From the NCBI GenBank assembly GCA_019752015.1, contig JAIEMQ010000031.1:1-64000 (forward strand): DNA of 64,000 bases, written 5' to 3'. Both the position numbers and the translations under genes were made by a program. The notes under the pieces were generated by a model. The model ran no database searches and was not told where the DNA came from. It saw nothing but the letters and a program-made list of their open reading frames with translations. Origin of the DNA: Cyanobacteriota bacterium. GTDB lineage: Bacteria; Acidobacteriota; Vicinamibacteria; Vicinamibacterales; UBA2999. Positions 45,939 to 57,100 of the stretch are shown in pieces (the stretch's first letter is position 1; each line of letters opens with the position of its first letter).

Positions 45939-46370
45939 TACCGCTCGATCAACCTCTCGATGACATCGTCCAAGGGAAATTTTTCGGGATCGAGCACGTA
46001 GTGCTGGAAGAGCCAGTCGATCTGGGCGAACAGCAGGCGCGACTCTATCGCGGCATCAGGCCAGTGCACGTCTTCGAGATACCGCTCGAGCGTGCGGACG
46101 ATGGCGGCGGTGAATTGGATGACCGATGGCCCGAGGCTCTGGAGGACATCGCGCTGCATGCCGCAGCCCGTACCACACCGTCCAGAAGTTCCGATGCCGC
46201 CCGTGCGGACACACCGGCTGCATCGGCGATAGAATCCACCGGCGTCGCCGCGTAGCCCCGCATTGCGAACAGCTCGAGCGCGGCATTGAGGAGCCTGGCT
46301 CGCGCGACGGCGAGCTGTTTCAGCGGGTCGATGTTGGGAATGGCTGTGGTCCGGAAGTTGCTTGTCTAGG
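45926..46370 (-). pseudogene. TetR-family regulator, frameshifted and internally deleted
   Basis: The N-terminal frame (from about 46370) reads QLAVARARLLNAALELFAMRGYAATPVDSIADAAGVS, a textbook TetR HTH up to helix 3, where the KGxxYxHF continuation is expected but absent. The C-terminal ligand/dimer domain appears in another frame (SVIQFTAAIVRTLERYLEDV, RLLFAQIDWLFQHYVLDPEKFPLDDVIERLIERY). Total about 138 codons instead of about 200. No ATG, GTG or TTG begins the N-terminal frame. It lies head-to-head with the KaiC-like gene and upstream of the dehalogenase-like gene. Confidence 0.7.
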
Positions 46371-46460
46371 GGTTTCGGAGCGGGTTTTACAGCCTGGCAG
46401 GCGAAATCGAGCAGTTTTGCGGTTGAGGTGTGTTGCCCGCGTGCGTACTTGAGGAGCGTG

Positions 46461-47984
46461 ATGCCACGGCAGGGTTTGATTGAACCTCAGATCGATTTCG
46501 AGAAGATCGCACCGACCGGAATCGCCGGGCTGGACGACGTGTTGAATGGGGGGTTGGCGAGAAGCCGCCTCTACCTCGTGGAAGGTGTGCCCGGCTCGGG
46601 AAAGACCACGCTCGCCATGCAGTTCCTGATGGAAGGCGTCAAGCGCGGCGAACCGGTGCTGTATGTGACGTTGTCCGAAACGCGCGAAGAATTGAACGCC
46701 GTCGCGGCGTCGCACGGCTGGGACATCAGCGGCGTCTCGATCCGCGAGCTGCTGCCACAGGAAGACGCGCTCGAAGCTGACGACCAATACACGATGTTCC
46801 ACCCTTCGGAAGTCGAGCTTGCCAGCACCACGAAATCGATTCTCGAGGACGTCCAAAAGCTGAACCCGACGCGTGTCGTGTTCGATTCGCTGTCGGAACT
46901 TCGCCTCGTCGCCGGCAACCCGCTGCGGTACCGGCGGCAGATCCTGGCGCTCAAGCAATATTTCGCCGGCCGGCGCTGCACGGTCATGCTCCTGGACGAT
47001 ATGACGGCGGCCGATCACGATCTGCACGTGCAGAGCATTGCGCACGGCGTGATCCTGCTGCAGCATCTCAGTCCCGAGTACGGCGCCGAGCGGCGGCGCC
47101 TTCGAGTGATCAAGTACCGCGGCTGTAAATTTCGGGGCGGCTACCACGATTACCTGATCGAGAAGGGCGGGCTGACCGTGTTCCCGCGCCTGATTGCCGC
47201 CGAACACCGCAACCCGATCGAGTGCGCGAAGCTGGCGTCGGCGGTTCCGGAGCTGGACGCGTTGATGGGCGGCGGCATCGAGGAGGGCACCAGCACGCTG
47301 ATCGTTGGCGGCGCCGGCACCGGCAAGTCGACGATCGCCGCGCAGTTTTGTGTTGCCGCGGCGAAGCGCGGTCAGAAGTCGATCGTGTTCATGTTCGATG
47401 AGACTCCGAAGACGCTCTTTTCGAGGTGCGCGGGACTCAATATCAATCTTGAAGAGCAGGTCAACGCCGGCATGATCGACATCAAGCAGGTCGATCCGGC
47501 GGAGCTCTCGCCCGGCGAGTTCGCATCCCTGATTCGCGATGCGGTTGAGCAGCGACGCGCCAAGGTGGTGGTCGTCGACAGCCTGAACGGCTACCTCAAC
47601 GCGATGCCGGAGGAGCGCTTCCTGACGATCCAGCTGCACGAAATCCTGATGTATCTCGCGCAGCAGAGCGTCGCGACCATCCTGATCGGCGCACATCAGG
47701 GCGTCATCGGCTCGCAAATGTCGGCACCCATTGACGCGAGCTATCTCGCCGACGCCGTGCTGCTGTTGCGCTACTTCGAAATAAAGGGTGAAGTCCGGCA
47801 GGCCATCTCGGTCGTGAAGAAACGCGGCGGGCAGCACGAGCGCACGATCCGTGAATTCAGCATGGGCGAAGGCCGCATTCGCGTCGGCGAAGCGTTGCGT
47901 CAGTTCCGCGGCGTGCTCACCGGCGTGCCGGTGTATGAAGGCTCGAGCGAGCCGTTGATGGGCGCCGAACGGCGGGGACCATGA
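46461..47984 (+). CDS. KaiC-like double RecA-domain ATPase
   Basis: 507 aa. Two KaiC domains: the first with IAPTGIAGLDDVLNGG and Walker A GVPGSGKTT (residues 42-50), then FDSLSELRLV; the second with ELDALMGGGIEEG, Walker A GGAGTGKST (about 282-290) and VVVDSLNGYLNAM. KaiC relatives outside cyanobacteria act in signalling and stress rather than a full clock; no kaiA or kaiB is seen. The start at ATG 46461 follows GAGGAG by four bases. The stop overlaps the start of a hybrid histidine kinase by 4 nt (ATGA), so the two are probably one signalling unit. Confidence 0.88.
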   Translation: MPRQGLIEPQIDFEKIAPTGIAGLDDVLNGGLARSRLYLVEGVPGSGKTTLAMQFLMEGVKRGEPVLYVTLSETREELNAVAASHGWDISGVSIRELLPQEDALEADDQYTMFHPSEVELASTTKSILEDVQKLNPTRVVFDSLSELRLVAGNPLRYRRQILALKQYFAGRRCTVMLLDDMTAADHDLHVQSIAHGVILLQHLSPEYGAERRRLRVIKYRGCKFRGGYHDYLIEKGGLTVFPRLIAAEHRNPIECAKLASAVPELDALMGGGIEEGTSTLIVGGAGTGKSTIAAQFCVAAAKRGQKSIVFMFDETPKTLFSRCAGLNINLEEQVNAGMIDIKQVDPAELSPGEFASLIRDAVEQRRAKVVVVDSLNGYLNAMPEERFLTIQLHEILMYLAQQSVATILIGAHQGVIGSQMSAPIDASYLADAVLLLRYFEIKGEVRQAISVVKKRGGQHERTIREFSMGEGRIRVGEALRQFRGVLTGVPVYEGSSEPLMGAERRGP

Positions 47985-49531
47985 CGGCCTCCGAGCGCGA
48001 CCTGCGCATCCTGATCATGCTGCCGACCGCGAGGGACGGCGGCATCACGACGGAGCTGCTCAACGGCGCCGGCATCGAGACGGCCACGTTCACCAGCGTC
48101 GACGCACTGGTCGCGGCGCTCAGCGAGGGCGCCGCCGCGGTGCTGATCGCCGAGGAGCACCTGACCGGCGTGACCAAGGGACCGCTCTCGGCGTGGCTGG
48201 CGCGGCAGGCGCCGTGGTCCGACCTGCCGATCCTGATCCTGACGCGTCCCGGCGCCGACTCTCCCGAGTCGGCGGAAGCGTGGCGCACGCTCGGCAACGT
48301 CACGCTGCTCGAGCGGCCGACGCGCGTCACGACGCTGCTCAGCGCCGCGCAGACCGCGATCCGCGCGCGCGCGCGCCAGTACCAGATCCGCGGACACCTG
48401 TCGGAGCGCTTGAAGAACGAGCAGGCACTGCGATCGGCGGATCGGCGCAAGGACGAATTCCTCGCGACACTCGGCCACGAGCTGCGCAATCCCCTGGCGC
48501 CGATCCTCAACAGTCTCGAGATCATGAAGCTGTCGGGCGCGTTCAGCGATTCGCGCACGCTGCAGGCCGGCGAGGTCATGGAGCGGCAGGTCCATCACCT
48601 CAATCGCCTCGTCGACGACCTGCTCGAGGTCTCGCGCATCACGCGCGGCGTCATCGAAGTCAGAAAGCAGCCGCTCGACCTCAGCGCCATCGTCAAAGCG
48701 GCGGTCGAAACCAGCCGCCCGGTGCTCGACAATCTGCGCCACGAGCTGTCGATCGATCTCGATCCGGAATCGATGTGCGTCGGCGGCGATCCCGTGCGGC
48801 TGACCCAGGTGTTCGCCAACCTGCTCAACAACGCCGCCAAGTACACCAATCACGGCGGCCGGATCGGAATCTCCACGCATCGCGACGGCAGCGATGCCGT
48901 GATCAGCGTCAAGGACAACGGTATCGGCATCGCGCCGAATGCGCTCGGCCAGGTCTTCGACATGTTCATGCAGGTCGACCGCTCGACGCGCCGCTCGCAG
49001 GGCGGGCTCGGCATCGGCCTGACGCTGGTGCGCAGCCTGGTCGGCATGCACGGCGGCACCGTCGAAGCGCGCAGTGACGGTCCGGGACTGGGCAGCGAAT
49101 TCATCGTCAGGCTGCCGTTGCTGATTGAGAAAGCCGCCACCGCCGAACAAGTCAAAGCGATCACGCCGCTGCCGGCCCGCCGGATCCTGATCGTCGACGA
49201 CAGCCGCGACGGCGGCGAGAGCCTGGCCATGCTGCTGCGAGTGCTGGGCGGTGAAGTCGCGCTGGCGCACAGCGGGCGGCAGGCGCTCGAGTGCGTCGAC
49301 ACCTTCAAGCCCGACGTCGTGCTGCTCGACATCGGCATGCCCGGGATGGATGGCTACGAAGTGGCGCGCCGCATCCGCGCCAATCCCGCGCATCGCGACA
49401 TCTCGCTGATCGCGCTCACCGGTTGGGGGCAGGATGAGGATCGCCGGCGCTCAGTCGCGGCAGGATTCAACCATCACCTGGTCAAACCGGCGGACATCGA
49501 GCAGCTACGTCAGTTGTTGACGGTGGCGTAG
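47981..49531 (+). CDS. Hybrid histidine kinase coupled to the KaiC-like ATPase
   Basis: 516 aa, soluble. Residues 8-130 form a receiver-like domain with degenerate acidic positions. HisKA follows with His in FLATLGHELRNPLAPIL, HATPase with LLNNAAKYTNHGG, DNGIGIAPNA and GGLGIGLTLVRSL, and a C-terminal receiver with Asp in VVLLDIGMPGMDGYEVA. KaiC-like plus hybrid kinase pairs are frequent in soil bacteria. The KaiC-like ATPase may sense or gate this kinase (inference from the coupling). Confidence 0.9.
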   Translation: MTASERDLRILIMLPTARDGGITTELLNGAGIETATFTSVDALVAALSEGAAAVLIAEEHLTGVTKGPLSAWLARQAPWSDLPILILTRPGADSPESAEAWRTLGNVTLLERPTRVTTLLSAAQTAIRARARQYQIRGHLSERLKNEQALRSADRRKDEFLATLGHELRNPLAPILNSLEIMKLSGAFSDSRTLQAGEVMERQVHHLNRLVDDLLEVSRITRGVIEVRKQPLDLSAIVKAAVETSRPVLDNLRHELSIDLDPESMCVGGDPVRLTQVFANLLNNAAKYTNHGGRIGISTHRDGSDAVISVKDNGIGIAPNALGQVFDMFMQVDRSTRRSQGGLGIGLTLVRSLVGMHGGTVEARSDGPGLGSEFIVRLPLLIEKAATAEQVKAITPLPARRILIVDDSRDGGESLAMLLRVLGGEVALAHSGRQALECVDTFKPDVVLLDIGMPGMDGYEVARRIRANPAHRDISLIALTGWGQDEDRRRSVAAGFNHHLVKPADIEQLRQLLTVA

Positions 49532-49569
49532 CAACCCGCCGCGCCGGATGGCGCGGCAGGAATAATGGC

Positions 49570-49851
49570 ATGCGAATTGATAGTAGCTGGGGTATGAACA
49601 CGACCGCGACCCCAAGCCGACCGAATGAATTCCTGCGCTGGCAGTTCCGCCTGCGCAACCGTCTCCTGACCTGCGGCATCGCCAAGAGCGACGCCTCCGG
49701 GTACAGCGTGGTGACCGTTCCCCACAACAACGTGCGCAAGGGCACCGTCGAGATTTACAAGGATCTCGTCTCCGCGCTGCAGCGCCACGCATCGATCGCC
49801 GCGCAGCTGCGCGCCGACGGCTGGTCGATCGCCTCTTACACGAACGCCTAG
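49570..49851 (+). CDS. Small hypothetical protein
   Basis: 93 aa, not recognised. It has a basic helix (NEFLRWQFRLRNRLLTCGIAK), short strands (GYSVVTVPHNNVRKGTVEIYK) and a helical end (LVSALQRHASIAAQLRADGWSIASY). ATG 49594 is an alternative start and would fit a -24/-12-like sequence at 49567-49582 that, however, lacks the -12 GC. Its last 4 nt overlap the antisense kinase fragment. Confidence 0.5.
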   Translation: MRIDSSWGMNTTATPSRPNEFLRWQFRLRNRLLTCGIAKSDASGYSVVTVPHNNVRKGTVEIYKDLVSALQRHASIAAQLRADGWSIASYTNA

Positions 49852-50258
49852 TCAGGCAGCGTGAAGTAGAACGTCGCGCCGCTGCCCGGCGCGGCGTTGG
49901 CCCAGACGCGGCCGCCGTGCCGCCGCACCATGCGTTGCACGGTCGCCAGCCCGATGCCGGTGCCGGGAAAATCCTTCTCGGAATGCAGGCGTTGAAACGG
50001 CGCGAACAATTTCGACGAATACGCTTCGTCGAAGCCCGCGCCGTTATCGCGCACGAAAAACGTCGCCGCGCCGTCGATGTACCCCATCCCGACTTCAACT
50101 TTCGCGTCAGCGACCTTCGACGTGAACTTCCACGCGTTGCCGAGCAGGTTCTCGAAGATGATCTGCATCAGCCGCGGATCCGCGTTCGCCTGCATGCCGT
50201 CCGCGATCGTGACGTGGAGCGTGCGTTGCTCAAAAAGCTTACGGAAATCCAAGCCCAT
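49848..50258 (-). CDS. Histidine kinase fragment (HATPase domain only)
   Basis: 136 aa. It has only the C-terminal catalytic part of a PAS-type histidine kinase: PRLMQIIFENLLGNAWKFT (N box), VRDNGAGFDEAYSSKLF (G1), FPGTGIGLATVQRMVRRHGG (G2), GATFYFTLPD. Sensor and HisKA domain with the phospho-His are missing, and the first 15 residues are unlike the region that normally leads into this fold. Probably a remnant; it could also act as a stand-alone anti-sigma-like ATPase. Confidence 0.7.
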   Translation of the reverse strand: MGLDFRKLFEQRTLHVTIADGMQANADPRLMQIIFENLLGNAWKFTSKVADAKVEVGMGYIDGAATFFVRDNGAGFDEAYSSKLFAPFQRLHSEKDFPGTGIGLATVQRMVRRHGGRVWANAAPGSGATFYFTLPD

Positions 50259-50296
50259 CGGTATCCGATTCTAAGGGCATTGCCTCACGCCGCGAA

Positions 50297-50312
50297 TGGC
50301 CTATCACTTGCA
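50297..50312 (+). promoter_or_regulatory. Sigma-54-type (-24/-12) promoter match
   Basis: TGGCCTATCACTTGCA matches TGGCAYRNNNNTTGCW at all but one fixed position (C for A). The predicted start near 50323 leaves a very short leader containing AGGA. Confidence 0.6.
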
Positions 50313-50330
50313 TTGGGGAAGGTCAGGAAC

Positions 50331-50714
50331 ATGAAGACGCGCATAACGCTCGCGGCTCTCACGATAATCGGGATGCTGACCGCATCCGGAACGACAGGCG
50401 CGAGCGAAAAATTGACACTGCGGGTGACACCGAATGTCAGCAGCGCGCCGAGCACAGTGATCGTAAAAGCGACCGTGGCGAAGAACGCGGACAACCGGTG
50501 GCTTCATATCGAAGCTGATTCGGGCGAGTTCTTTCGCAGCAGCGAGATTCAGCTCGATGGCGACCGTGCGCCGCTCGTGACGGAGATTCGTCTTCCGAAT
50601 CTTCCGGGCGGCGAATACACCGTCATGGCTGTTCTTCGCAACAACATGGGCGAAGAAACGATCGTGCGTCGCACGGCGCTCGTGTTGTCGAGATTCGGTG
50701 AACCGCCGCGGTGA
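50331..50714 (+). CDS. Small secreted Ig-like protein
   Basis: 127 aa with signal peptide MKTRITLAALTIIGMLTASGTTGA. The mature part looks like one Ig/MG2-type sandwich (LTLRVTPNVSSAPSTVIVKATVAKNADNRWLHIEAD...LPNLPGGEYTVMAVLRN), as used in adhesins or macroglobulins. AGGA lies four bases before ATG. Function unknown. A good -24/-12 promoter precedes it. Its stop abuts that of the convergent cupin gene. Confidence 0.65.
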   Translation: MKTRITLAALTIIGMLTASGTTGASEKLTLRVTPNVSSAPSTVIVKATVAKNADNRWLHIEADSGEFFRSSEIQLDGDRAPLVTEIRLPNLPGGEYTVMAVLRNNMGEETIVRRTALVLSRFGEPPR

Positions 50715-51035
50715 TTACCGGTAGTCATCCCTGACGGGTGCGAACGCGTCGAGCACGCGGCACGCCGTCAGCGCGCGGCCGGAGTGCCGCGCGTCGGGCG
50801 GGATGACGAACACCTGGCCCGGCGTGAGCGTGTGGCGGACCCCCTCCACCACCAATTCGAGCTCGCCGGCAATCATGCTCACAATCTGCTCGTGCGGATG
50901 TTGATGTTCGGGGAAGGCCGCGCCCGCATCGACATCGACCCAGGAATGCGACACGCGGTCGCTGTGAATGAGGCGCGCCCGCAACCCGGGGAAGATTTCG
51001 CGGACCGGCAGTCGATCGACCTGAATGAGCGGCAT
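50715..51035 (-). CDS. Single-domain cupin protein
   Basis: 106 aa. Cupin motif 1 PEHQHPHEQIVSMIAGELEL carries His-x-His and Glu; motif 2 is PGQVFVIPPDARHSGRA with the third His. This metal-binding jelly roll is common in dioxygenases, isomerases and auxin-like carbohydrate binders; no substrate can be named. The start at 51035 is the first ATG. The 136-nt gap upstream holds two small palindromes. Confidence 0.85.
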   Translation of the reverse strand: MPLIQVDRLPVREIFPGLRARLIHSDRVSHSWVDVDAGAAFPEHQHPHEQIVSMIAGELELVVEGVRHTLTPGQVFVIPPDARHSGRALTACRVLDAFAPVRDDYR

Positions 51036-51090
51036 CGGCCAACGTTACACCACTGCTACCTACCTTGGGCCTTTGCGCACTCAGGTGGTG

Positions 51091-51146
51091 TCCGGCTTTA
51101 GCCGGATTCCAGAAGCTTTCGGCGCAAAACCAGCCCTCCAGCTGGT
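51091..51146. repeat. Two short palindromic repeats before the glucan synthase
   Basis: TCCGGC-ttta-GCCGGA (51091-51106) and ACCAGC-cctcca-GCTGGT (51129-51146). Confidence 0.55.
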
Positions 51147-51171
51147 ACCGATCTTGGATGCTTAAGCATGT

Positions 51172-54100
51172 TTGCCTTTCACTGCAGTGCGCGCAGGGAC
51201 CCGGGAAGCCAATAGGCCGTTTCGCGACGAACCGCTGAGCTCCGAGCGGCTCGATGAGCGGGCGCTCGCCCTGGCGGCCAGCTTCACGATCGATCCGCGC
51301 CGGCGCCACGCCAAGAGCATCTATCCGCGGCTGCGCGACAACGAGCGCGTCCTCGAAGCCGCCTACCGGACGCTGGCGGAGGACGTGCGCGAAGGCGCGT
51401 TCGTCACGCCCGCGACGGAGTGGTTCCTCGACAACTTTCACCTGATCTCGTCGGAGCTCGTCGAGATTCGCGAGCATTTGCCTCGCCGCTACTATCGCCA
51501 GCTCCCCTCGCTGGCCACGCGCGAGCAGGCCGGCGAAGCGCGCATCTACGCCATGGCGGTGGCGCTGCTCCGTCACACCGACAGCCGTCTCGATCTGCCG
51601 CAGTTGACGCTGTTCCTCAACAGCTACCAGCGCGTCGCGCCGCTCACGCTCGGCGAGCTGTGGGCGTGGCCGAGCATGTTGAAGCTGGCGCTGATCGAAA
51701 ACCTGCGCCGCCTCGCCGCCGAGATCCTGACGAGCCGCGCCGCGCGGCTCGGCGCCGATGAAGACGTCGCGCAGATCGACGCCGGCCCGGCCAACGACGA
51801 CGTCACGCTGCCGGACGATGCACACGATGCCTACTTGATGCAGATGCTGCATCGCGCGCGCGAATACGACGTGCGCCGGTCGCCGATGCGCGCCGCCCTC
51901 GAGGCTCACCTCACCCGCCGCGGCCTGATGTCCGAAGACATCGTGCGCGCCGAGCAGCAGCGGCAGGCGGCCAGCCAGGCCTCGGTCGCCAACGCCATCA
52001 CCAGCCTGCGCCTGTGCACGACCATCGACTGGCGCGATTACGTCGAGAGCGTGAGCCTGGTGGACAACGCGCTTCGCCGCGATCCCTCGGGCGTCTATTC
52101 GCGGATGAATTTCCTCAGCCGCGATCGGCAGCGTCGCGCGGTTGAAGAACTGGCCGAACCGACCGCTGAATCGCAGATCAGGGTGGCGTTGAAGGCCGTC
52201 GAGACCGCGCGGCAGGTCGCGGCACAGTCGCGCACGCGTGCCGCGGCGCATGTCGGCTATCACCTGATCGGCCGCGGCCGTCCGGGCCTGGAGCTCGACC
52301 TCGGCTACCGGCCGAAGTGGAAGCCGCGAGTGCGGCGTTTCGTTCGCGCGCACGCCACCGCGATTTATCTGACCTCGATCGGGCTCACGATGGTGCCGCT
52401 CATCGCCGCTGCCGTTGCTTATGCATGGTGGTACGGCGCTTCGACGGCGATGCTGGCAATTGCGGCGCTGCTCGTCCTGATTCCCGCGAGCGAGCTGGCG
52501 ATCGCATTCATTCACAAGATCGCCAATCGCCTCGTGTATCCGGAAGCGCTGCCCCGGCTCGAGCTGCTCGAGGGCGTACCCGAGGAATCGAAGACCATCG
52601 TCGTCATCCCGACGCTGTTGACGAGCGTCGAAGGCGTCGCGTCCCTGCTCGAACATCTCGAAGTCGTCGCGATCGCCAATCACGATCCGCGCATTCATTT
52701 CGCAATCCTGTCGGACTTCGCCGACGCTCCCGCGCGTGTCGCCGTCGACGACGAGGTGATCCTCGCGGCGGCCCGGCACGGCATCGAGAATCTCAACGCA
52801 CGCGCCGGCGGCGAACCCGGTCCGAAATTCTTCCTGCTGCATCGCGACCGCCAGTGGAACGAGCGCGAGCAGGTGTGGATGGGATGGGAGCGCAAGCGCG
52901 GCAAGCTCGAGGAATTCAATCGCCTCGTGCGCGGCGCCACCGACACGAGCTACACCACGCAGATCGGTCCGCTCGATGCGCTGGCCGGCACCAAATACTG
53001 CATCACGCTCGATTCCGACACGCAGCTGCCGCGCGATGCCGCGCGGGAGTTGATCGGGATCATCTCGCATCCGCTCAACCGTCCCGTCATCGACCCGAAG
53101 CTGCGGCGGGTCACCGACGGCTACGGCATCCTGCAGCCGCGCGTCAGCGTGACCATGGCGAGCGCCGCCGGATCGTTGTTTGCGCGCACTTATGCCGGCC
53201 ACACCGGCGTCGATCCGTACACCACCGCCGTCTCGGACGTGTACCAGGATCTGTTTGGCGAAGGCATCTTCACCGGCAAGGGCCTCTACGACATCGACGC
53301 GTTCATGACCGCGCTCGAGCAGCGGGTGCCGGAGAACGCGCTGCTCTCGCACGATCTGTTCGAGGGCATTCACGCGCGCGCCGCACTGGTGACCGACGTC
53401 GAGGTCGTCGACGACTATCCGTCGAACGTACTGACGCATGCGCGCCGGCAGCACCGCTGGGTCCGCGGCGACTGGCAAATCCTGTGGTGGCTGTTTCCGT
53501 GGGTGCCGACGCGCAGCGGTCTCGAGCGCAATCGGCTGCCGCTGATCTCGCGATGGAAGATTCTCGACAACCTGCGGCGCAGCCTCGTCGCGCCGTCGCT
53601 CGTGGCGTTGTTCATCGCGGGATGGTCGGTGCTGCCGGGCCGGCCGATGGCGTGGACGCTGGCCGCGCTCACGACGATGTCGTTTGCGTCGATCGCGCGA
53701 GCACTGTCGATCTTCAAGGGACCGCGCAAGGGTCTCGGCCTGCGCGTCTTCCTGCGCGCCTGGGCCGAGGATCTCGGCACCGATCTCGCCCGCGTCGCGA
53801 TCCATCTCACCTTCCTGGCACACCAGGCGTGGGACATGCTCGACGCGGTCGGCGTCACGCTCGCCAGGATGGTCACCGGCAAAGGGCGTTTCCTGCAATG
53901 GGAAACGGCGGCGGCGGTGGCGGCACGGGCCCGCCGCCTGGCGGTGCGCGGCTATTACGACGCGATGCGCGCGAGCCCGATCATCGCCGGCCTCGCGCTG
54001 GTCGTGACTGCGATCATGCGGCCGCAGGGCTTACCGGCCGCACTGCCGATCATCGCGCTCTGGGCCGTCGCGCCGCTCATTGCCTATCACCTGAGCAAGC

Positions 54101-57100
54101 CGGTGCCCTCGTCTCGTCCCGAAATTTCCGACGAGGATCGCGAGTACTTGAAGACGGTAGCGAAGGCGACGTGGAAGTACTTCGAGACGTTCGTCGGGCC
54201 GGACGATCGCTACCTGCCGCCTGACAACGTGCAGCTCGGTCCCGAGCCGCGCATCGCGCATCGCACGTCGCCGACCAACATCGCGATGAGCCTGCTCGCG
54301 TCGCTCTCGGCGCACGACCTCGGCTTCCTCGACACCGGCTCGCTCATCGACCGCATCGACGCCACGCTGACGACGATCGATCGCCTCGAGCACTTCGAAG
54401 GGCATTTGCTCAATTGGTACGACACCCAGACGCTGATGCCGTTGCTGCCGAAGTACGTGTCGACGGTGGACAGCGGCAACTATGCCGCGGCGCTGCTGAC
54501 CGTGTCGGCCTCGCTTCGCGAGCTGGCGGATGCGCAGGCCGACGACGATGACGGCCAGGCGACCGCGGAGCGCATGGCGGCCCTTGCCGATCGCGCCGCT
54601 CAGTACTTCGACGAGATGCATTTCCGCTTCTTGTACGACCGCAAGCGGCACCTGTTCGCGATCGGCTACCGCCTTGCCGATCAATTCGGCGGCGCGCGCC
54701 TCGACTCGTCGTTCTACGATCTGCTCGCATCGGAAGCGCGGCTGGCCAGCTTCGTCGCGATCGCGAAAGGCGACGTCCCCGAACAGCATTGGTTTCACCT
54801 CGGCCGCCTGATCACCAGCGTGCGCGGCTCACCGGTGCTGCTGTCGTGGAGCGCGACGATGTTCGAGTACTTGATGCCGCTGCTGGTGATGCGGAATTTT
54901 CCGGAGACGCTGCTCGACCAGTCGTGCCGGATGGCGGTGCGGCGCCAGATCGACTACGGCGCGACGCGCGGCACGCCGTGGGGCATTTCGGAAGCCGCCT
55001 ACACCGCGGTCGATCGCGCCGGCAATTATCAATACAAGGCCTTCGGCGTCCCCGGCCTCGGGTTGAAGCGCGGGCTCGGTGACGAGCTGGTCGTGGCGCC
55101 GTACGCCACCGCGCTCGCGGTGATGATCGATCCGGCGCGCAGCGCGAAGAACCTGCGCCGCCTCGCCGCAGACGGCCTGTTCGGAGAATACGGGTTCTTC
55201 GAAGCGATCGACTATACCGATCGCGCCGGCGGCAAGATCAGCGGCACCGGCACGCCGGTGACCGCGTTCTTCGCGCATCACGCCGGCATGTCGCTCGTCG
55301 CGCTCGCTAACGCCATCAACGACGACGTGATGGTCCGGCGATTCCATTCGGATCCGCGCGTCCAGGCCACCGAGCTGCTGCTGCAGGAGCGGGTGCCGCG
55401 GCAGCGGCCGATCACCGAGCCGCGGCCCGAGGACACCATGTTCGTGTCGGCGCCGAGCATTGCCGTGCCGCTGCGACGTTATCGAACGCCGCACACGATC
55501 ATGCCGCACACGCAGTTCCTCTCGAACGGCAAGTACGCGGCCGCGGTCACCAACGCCGGCGGCGGCGCCAGCTTCTGCGGCACCATGGCGGTGACGCGGT
55601 CCCGTCGCGACTCGACGACGGATCCGGGCAGCAACTACATCTACCTGCGCGACATCAGAAGCGGTGAGGTGTGGTCGCCGACCTACTTGCCGACGCGGCG
55701 GGAGCCCGAGCGCTATCTCGCGACCTTCCAGCCTGAGATCGCGGTGTTCGACGCAAAGGCCGAAGAGATCGCGACCAAGCTTGAAGTCGCCGTGTCGCCG
55801 GAGCACGACGTTGAGGTGCGGTTGCTGCACCTGGTCAATCATGGCGATCGCGTGCGTGAGATCGACGTGACCAGTTACGTCGAGCTCGCGCTCGCGCAGA
55901 CGCGCGATGATTTCGCGCATCCGGCGTTCGGCAAGTTGTTCATTGAGACCGAGTACCTGCCCGAGCGCTCCGCGCTGATTTGCCATCGCCGGCCGCGCGA
56001 CTCGCGCGACCCGGGCACGTGGGCGGTGCACGTGCTGAGCCTCGACGGCCGCGCGCACGGGCCGCTCGAATGGGAAACCGATCGCGCCCAGTTCCTGGGC
56101 CGCGGCCGCACGCTCGACCGGCCGCAGGCGCTCGACGGCCGGCCGCTGTCGGGCAGCACCGGGTTCGTGCTCGATCCGATTTTCAGCTTGCGGCAGCGCG
56201 TGCGACTGCCGGCTGGCGAATCCGTCCACCTCTGCTTCGCGACCGGCACCGCGCCCGATCGCGACACAGCGCGCGCGCTCGCCATGACCTATCGCGATCC
56301 GTCGACGGCGATGCGCACGCTCGCGCTCGCCCTCGCGCACGCGCAGGGCCTGCGCCGACACATGGCCGTGTCCAATGAGGACGCGGTGCTGTTCGAACGA
56401 TTGGCGTCCCGCGTCATCGGCGTCGACGGGTCGTTGCGCGCCCCGGCCGATGTGCTCGCCGCCAACGAGCTCGGTCAGAACAGCCTCTGGACGCACGGCA
56501 TCTCGGGCGATCTCCCGATCCTGCTGGTCCGCGTCGTCGACGACGATCTGACGGTGGTGCGAGAAGCGCTCGAGGCGCAGGAGTACTGGCGCCTGAAAGG
56601 CCTCAAGGCGGACGTCATCATCCTCAACGAACATCCCGCCAGTTACCTCGACGAGGCGCAGTCGCGGCTGACCGCGCTCCTCGACGAGGGACCGTGGCGG
56701 ATGTGGACGCACAAGTCTGGCGGCGCCTTCCTGCTGCGCTCAGATGCCATGGGCCGCGCCGAGCGCACGCTGTTCTACGCGGTCTCGCAGGCGGTGCTTG
56801 AAACCAATCGCGGCGATCTGCGCGCGCACCTGGCGCGTCCGCCGCAGGCGCCGATTGCCGCGGCGCCGTTGCCGGCACTGGCGCATCCCGACGAGCATCC
56901 GCATCCGCCGGCGCCGCCGAGCATGAGCGTCGGCGTGCCGCTGTTGACGATGCCGAACGGACTCGGCGGATTCGCCGACAACGGCCGCATCTACGCAATC
57001 GTCCTGGAAGGCGATCAGGACACGCCGGCGCCGTGGGTCAACGTGATCGCGAATCCGCGATTCGGCACCATCCTGAGCGCGAGCGGATCGGCCACGACCT

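Noticed and set aside
49567-49582. Sigma-54-like sequence TGGCATGCGAATTGAT
   Set aside because: It lacks the essential -12 GC (has GA).
50725-53898. A 1057-codon open frame on the minus strand under the glucan synthase
   Set aside because: Arg-rich composition typical of shadow frames in GC-rich DNA; no domain recognised, whereas the plus strand encodes clear family motifs.
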